From NCBI RefSeq assembly GCF_000090795.2, contig NW_003546356.1, positions 197,010-218,021 of the forward strand: DNA of 21,012 nucleotides. Direction: 5' to 3'. Source of the stretch: Amphimedon queenslandica. Lineage: Eukaryota; Porifera; Demospongiae; Haplosclerida; Niphatidae. Position 1 is the stretch's first letter. Each line of letters begins with the position of its first letter. Of this stretch, positions 18,337-21,012 are shown one piece after another. The position numbers were made by a program, and so were the translations under genes. The notes beneath the pieces are model-generated. The model made no database searches. It worked only from the letters and a program-made list of their open reading frames with translations, and was not told where the DNA came from.

Positions 18337-18890
18337 TCACTTAGTGTCTGTACATTTTTGATTTAGAGTTGCAGCAAGCTTTGTGTCACTAAAGTCAGAG
18401 TACTTGATCCTTATGCATTCTAAAATAGTTAGAAATACATGTTTAGAGGTAAACATAGTACATCACATACCAAAGAGCAACTGAACTCTTGTCCAATCAA
18501 GAGGAGATTTGGAGCTCTTCTTTGGCTCAAGAAGGATGCGTCCCTTTTGTTTTTTTATGAAAAAAAGAGCATCCAGAAGGTTCCTTTCATAGGCATAAGG
18601 GTAAAAAAAATTTCTCTTTGAATTTATAGCTAGTTGATTAACCACACTGTAGGTAATTACACTTCCAACATATTTAGGATTATCCCTGACAACCTTCTTG
18701 ATATTTGTGGGTTTGACATACCGTAGGCATTGTAACTTTTGCATTTTAACTTTTCTAAAATAGTGTCGTTTCAATCTATAACAAATAATAAATGCTATCA
18801 AATCAAAATGAGATAACTGAATGGAACGGGTGCAATTACTTACAATACATGAGCCTGTATGCTACAATTAGTTTTGTCTACCTCACAGTT
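18337..18890 (-). pseudogene. Unrecognised spliced gene, 3' part only
   Basis: Three exons on minus fit by sequence and phase. A short one ends at 18844 (VDKTNCSIQAHVL, donor GTAAGT). Then comes a 68-nt intron, exon 18775-18471 (RHYFRKVKMQKLQCLRYV, PTNIKKVVRDNPKYVGSVIT, FFYPYAYERNLLDALFF, PLDWTRVQLLF, donor GTATGT), a 51-nt intron, and exon 18419-18337 (ECIRIKYSDFSDTKLAATLN, QKCTDTK, stop). The last two exons are fully open. Upstream of 18890 the frame meets a stop unless one base is missing, so the gene looks truncated or starts elsewhere. No family recognised. Residue blocks such as N-P-K-Y-V-G-S-V-I-T-Y and the conserved joint phases argue it is or was a real protein. Confidence 0.5.
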
Positions 18891-19126
18891 AATTCAATTG
18901 GAAAAGGTTCCAGAAGATGATTCTCTCATTAGTGTAGTTTGCAACTGCGTATTATTAATAGTTTTGTGATCTTTTCTAGTCTAAACTTATTATTCAAAAC
19001 ATATATGCCATAGGCTGTGTTTTGATGGCGTATCTAATAGATTGTAAATTTGAAAAAATAAGTAATTTACATTTCCAGCAATTGGAGATGCTAGCCTAGC
19101 TTGTAGTGAAGTATCTATTAGAGGAC
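18891..19126. other. AT-rich spacer, nothing recognised
   Basis: Sequence between the unrecognised gene fragment and the retroelement LTR. No open frame or repeat assigned. Confidence 0.4.
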
Positions 19127-19286
19127 TGTATTTTTAGGGCATCACGTCTTGGACACGATCTGTACTTCACTTTGACAACTGTCTAAAAACTTCTCTTCTC
19201 AAAATCAATAATAAGTACTAAGCATGCGCAGTACCACACACAAATTAACTATGAATAATAAATGATAATACATTTGATTCACGACA
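19127..19286 (-). repeat. Presumptive 3' LTR of the BEL/Pao element
   Basis: On minus, a purine tract GGTGGGGAGGA (19297-19287) lies just downstream of the polyprotein stop and is followed by TGTCGTGAATC, a normal LTR start. A TACA at 19130-19127 is a possible end, giving about 160 bp. The 5' LTR is outside the window, so the end cannot be confirmed and the LTR may be longer. It contains GCATGCGCAG, close to an NRF1 half-site. Confidence 0.5.
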
Positions 19287-19388
19287 TCCTCCCCACCGTT
19301 GAATACTCAGTCTACCCACATAATTACACTACACAATAATAATAAGTAATACACACATATCAATAATAAACTTAGTACTTGGTTAATT

Positions 19389-21012
19389 TCAGTACATTCT
19401 GGCAATGATCTTGTCTCTCGCTTCAATGGCGGCAGCTCTCTTAGGATGATCTCTAATTACGGGAGTCGATTCAGGCAATATTTCCTCTTTGTCGGTGGTC
19501 GTCTCCATATCTCTTTGAGTTTCATTCGTTTCTATGGAAACTGAAGGCGAGACGCTCTGCTCCATATTAGTTGAGATATCACCTTCATCAACATGAATTT
19601 CAAGGGGAATTAAGTGTTGAATGTGTCAACGTAAGAGTGATGCTTTATTACGAGAGTACACACACAACTGCTCATCGAATCTCCTTATCTCTACCAACTA
19701 TTAAACTCCTTGATCCTCCCTAATTTGCAGAATCCTCTAGGAGTGTTCTCATCGTGAATAATGACAATATCATCAATCTTAACTTCTCTGAAGTGACAAC
19801 TCTGTCTTTGCTTATTATATCTCTCACGAAGGTTGAGAATGTATTCTAATTTCCATCTAGACCAAAACTTATCTAGAGTTAAGTGTAAGTGTTGTAAACT
19901 TTTATTCAGAATAATCGATGAGCTTTCAGGAGTTTATTCTTCAGTAACACGACGGTAACACAACTGATCCGGCAAACTAGACAATTGTTGTCCAACTAAT
20001 AAATGAAAGGGAGTCAGTGGTTCCTCCAAATCTGAAGAGGATATGTAAGAGAGAGGGCGAGAATTAAGTACAGATTCTGTCTCTGTCACTGCTGTAAGTA
20101 GTTCATCATAAGTAAATTTAGCACGACTAATAGTTTTGCGGAGACACTTCTTAGTTAGCCCAATCATTCTCTCAAATATTTCTCCCACCACAGAGCCTTC
20201 TCAATACTAAATGACCATTCTATCTTCATTCCAGTTAAGTACTCAGAGACAGAATCATCAGTCACAATTTTCTGTAATACTCGAGCTGCTGCCTTAAATG
20301 TACTTCCGTTATCAGATATCATACGGAGTGGTAGTCTTCTCCTAGAAATAAAACGCTTCAGAGATCTAAGAAAAGGAGTAGATAAATCAGACACAATATC
20401 ATTATACACAGCCCTTGTTATACAACAAGTGTATAAGCAAATACTTTTTGTTCACAACGGGCTTGTGCAGGGTAATCAGGTTTCACATACAAGGGACCGG
20501 CATAATCCACCCCTGTATAACTAAATGGGGGATGCTTGGTTACCCTAAATGAAGGGAGAGGAGGAGGAGGTGGAGCTTTATCAGCTAAACCTCCATACCA
20601 TCGACATAAATTACAGCTAGAAATCACAGTCTTTACAGACAGTCTAGCCTTTACTACCCAATACTTTGCTCTCAGCTCAGTCAAGGTTTCCTTGACTCCA
20701 TTTTGAAAGACTAGCATGAGCTGCTTTAATGGTGAGCAAGGTATAAGGGTGCTCTCTAGGCAGTACTATTGGATGTTTGGTGGCATAGGAGAAGTCAGAA
20801 TTACTGATTCTTCCACCACACCTCCAAAAATACCCCTTTCATCAGAGAACAAATCCAACTGTTTCTTTAAGGATTTGAAAATCGTATCTTATTACCAGTG
20901 CATCTTGCACTTCTAACAGCCAGAGTTGTTCAGCCTCAATCAAGGTTTGTGACTTAGTACTTCCATCAATTACTCTTTTCGATAATTTATAAATAAGCAC
21001 TATCAACAATGA
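19389..21012 (-). pseudogene. BEL/Pao retrotransposon polyprotein, 3' part (integrase and C-terminal domain), decayed
   Basis: Reading down on minus: a pre-integrase segment (EAEQLWLLEVQDAL, CGGRISNSDFSYATKHPIVL) and a zinc-binding region (KAAHASLSKW; GVKETLTELRAKYWVV; SSCNLCRWYGG). The integrase core follows, with the first Asp in YTGVDYAGPLYVK, the second in MISDNGSTFKAAARVL and the Glu in FSIEKALWW. Then come GEIFERMIGLTKKCLRK and ESVLNSRPLSYISS. The C-terminal domain has LDKFWSRWKLEYILNLRERY and DDIVIIHDENTPRGFCKLGR, then IQHLIPLEI, and the tail HPKRAAAIEARDKIIARMY ends at stop 19391-19389. Single-base frameshifts lie near 20715, 20435 and 20190. Stops lie near 19937 and 19640. The GGE/PWWGG motif is altered (P to L). 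The element would integrate cDNA copies; this one cannot. Reverse transcriptase and gag lie beyond the window. Confidence 0.88.

Larger units (their letters stand above)
19127..21012 (-). mobile_element. BEL/Pao LTR retrotransposon, 3' half, continues past the right edge
   Basis: The polyprotein relic, the polypurine tract and the LTR start occur in the right order on the minus strand. The 5' part is not in the window. Confidence 0.8.

Noticed and set aside
18102-18344. Plus and minus open frames around 17932-18344
   Set aside because: Both follow from degenerate CAAGATCTTG-type repeats; no splice or domain support.
1-21012. tRNA, rRNA or bacterial operon structure
   Set aside because: No cloverleaf-type or rRNA-like sequence was recognised, and genes are spliced with GT-AG signals.

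Overview
The window looks like animal DNA from a repeat-rich, AT-rich genome with very short introns. Every intron I could place in the best gene models is about 40-70 nt (41, 42, 44, 49, 51, 51 and 68 nt are typical), apart from one of about 178 nt. The mixture of families (CxC/KDZ transposase, Ulp1-like protease with PHD-like finger, THAP-Kolobok transposase, P2X7-tail-like protein, pogo/jerky-type DDE transposase, BEL/Pao retroelement) is what I would expect in a demosponge. That assignment is inference from gene style, not from a species marker. I found no host housekeeping gene, rRNA, tRNA or CRISPR array; nearly everything I can name is mobile or a relic of it.

Layout, left to right. 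At 1-270 (minus) there is a possible tyrosine-recombinase (Crypton/DUF3504-like) fragment. At 931-2479 (minus) lies a dead pogo/jerky-like transposase. At 2671-3317 there is a ~90-93 bp minisatellite split by an insertion. At 3497-4220 (plus) is a broken Ulp1-like protease with a PHD-like finger, and it converges on a multi-exon CxC/KDZ transposase relic at 5237-8692 (minus). At 8745-9606 (minus) are two further coding relics.

The centre of the window, 9611-13388, is a complete and apparently young Kolobok-type DNA transposon. It has 197-bp terminal inverted repeats that are identical base for base, TTAA-type target duplication (one copy now TTGA), and two intact spliced genes. The plus gene (182 aa) has the cysteine-rich domain known from the intracellular tail of P2X7 receptors. 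The minus gene (739 aa) is a THAP-domain transposase with its D, D and E residues in place. The two genes start just inside the inverted repeats and converge so tightly that their stop codons are 4 bases apart. Each inverted repeat carries a cluster of animal promoter motifs. The element sits inside an older coding relic, and removing it rejoins that reading frame.

To the right, 13887-14666 (minus) holds an unrecognised decayed gene. Two 239-bp MITE copies (15304-15542, 17379-17617) and ~195-bp repeats follow, then an unrecognised spliced gene fragment at 18337-18890 (minus). From 19127 to the window edge is the 3' part of a decayed BEL/Pao retrotransposon (minus) with integrase, C-terminal domain, polypurine tract and presumptive 3' LTR.
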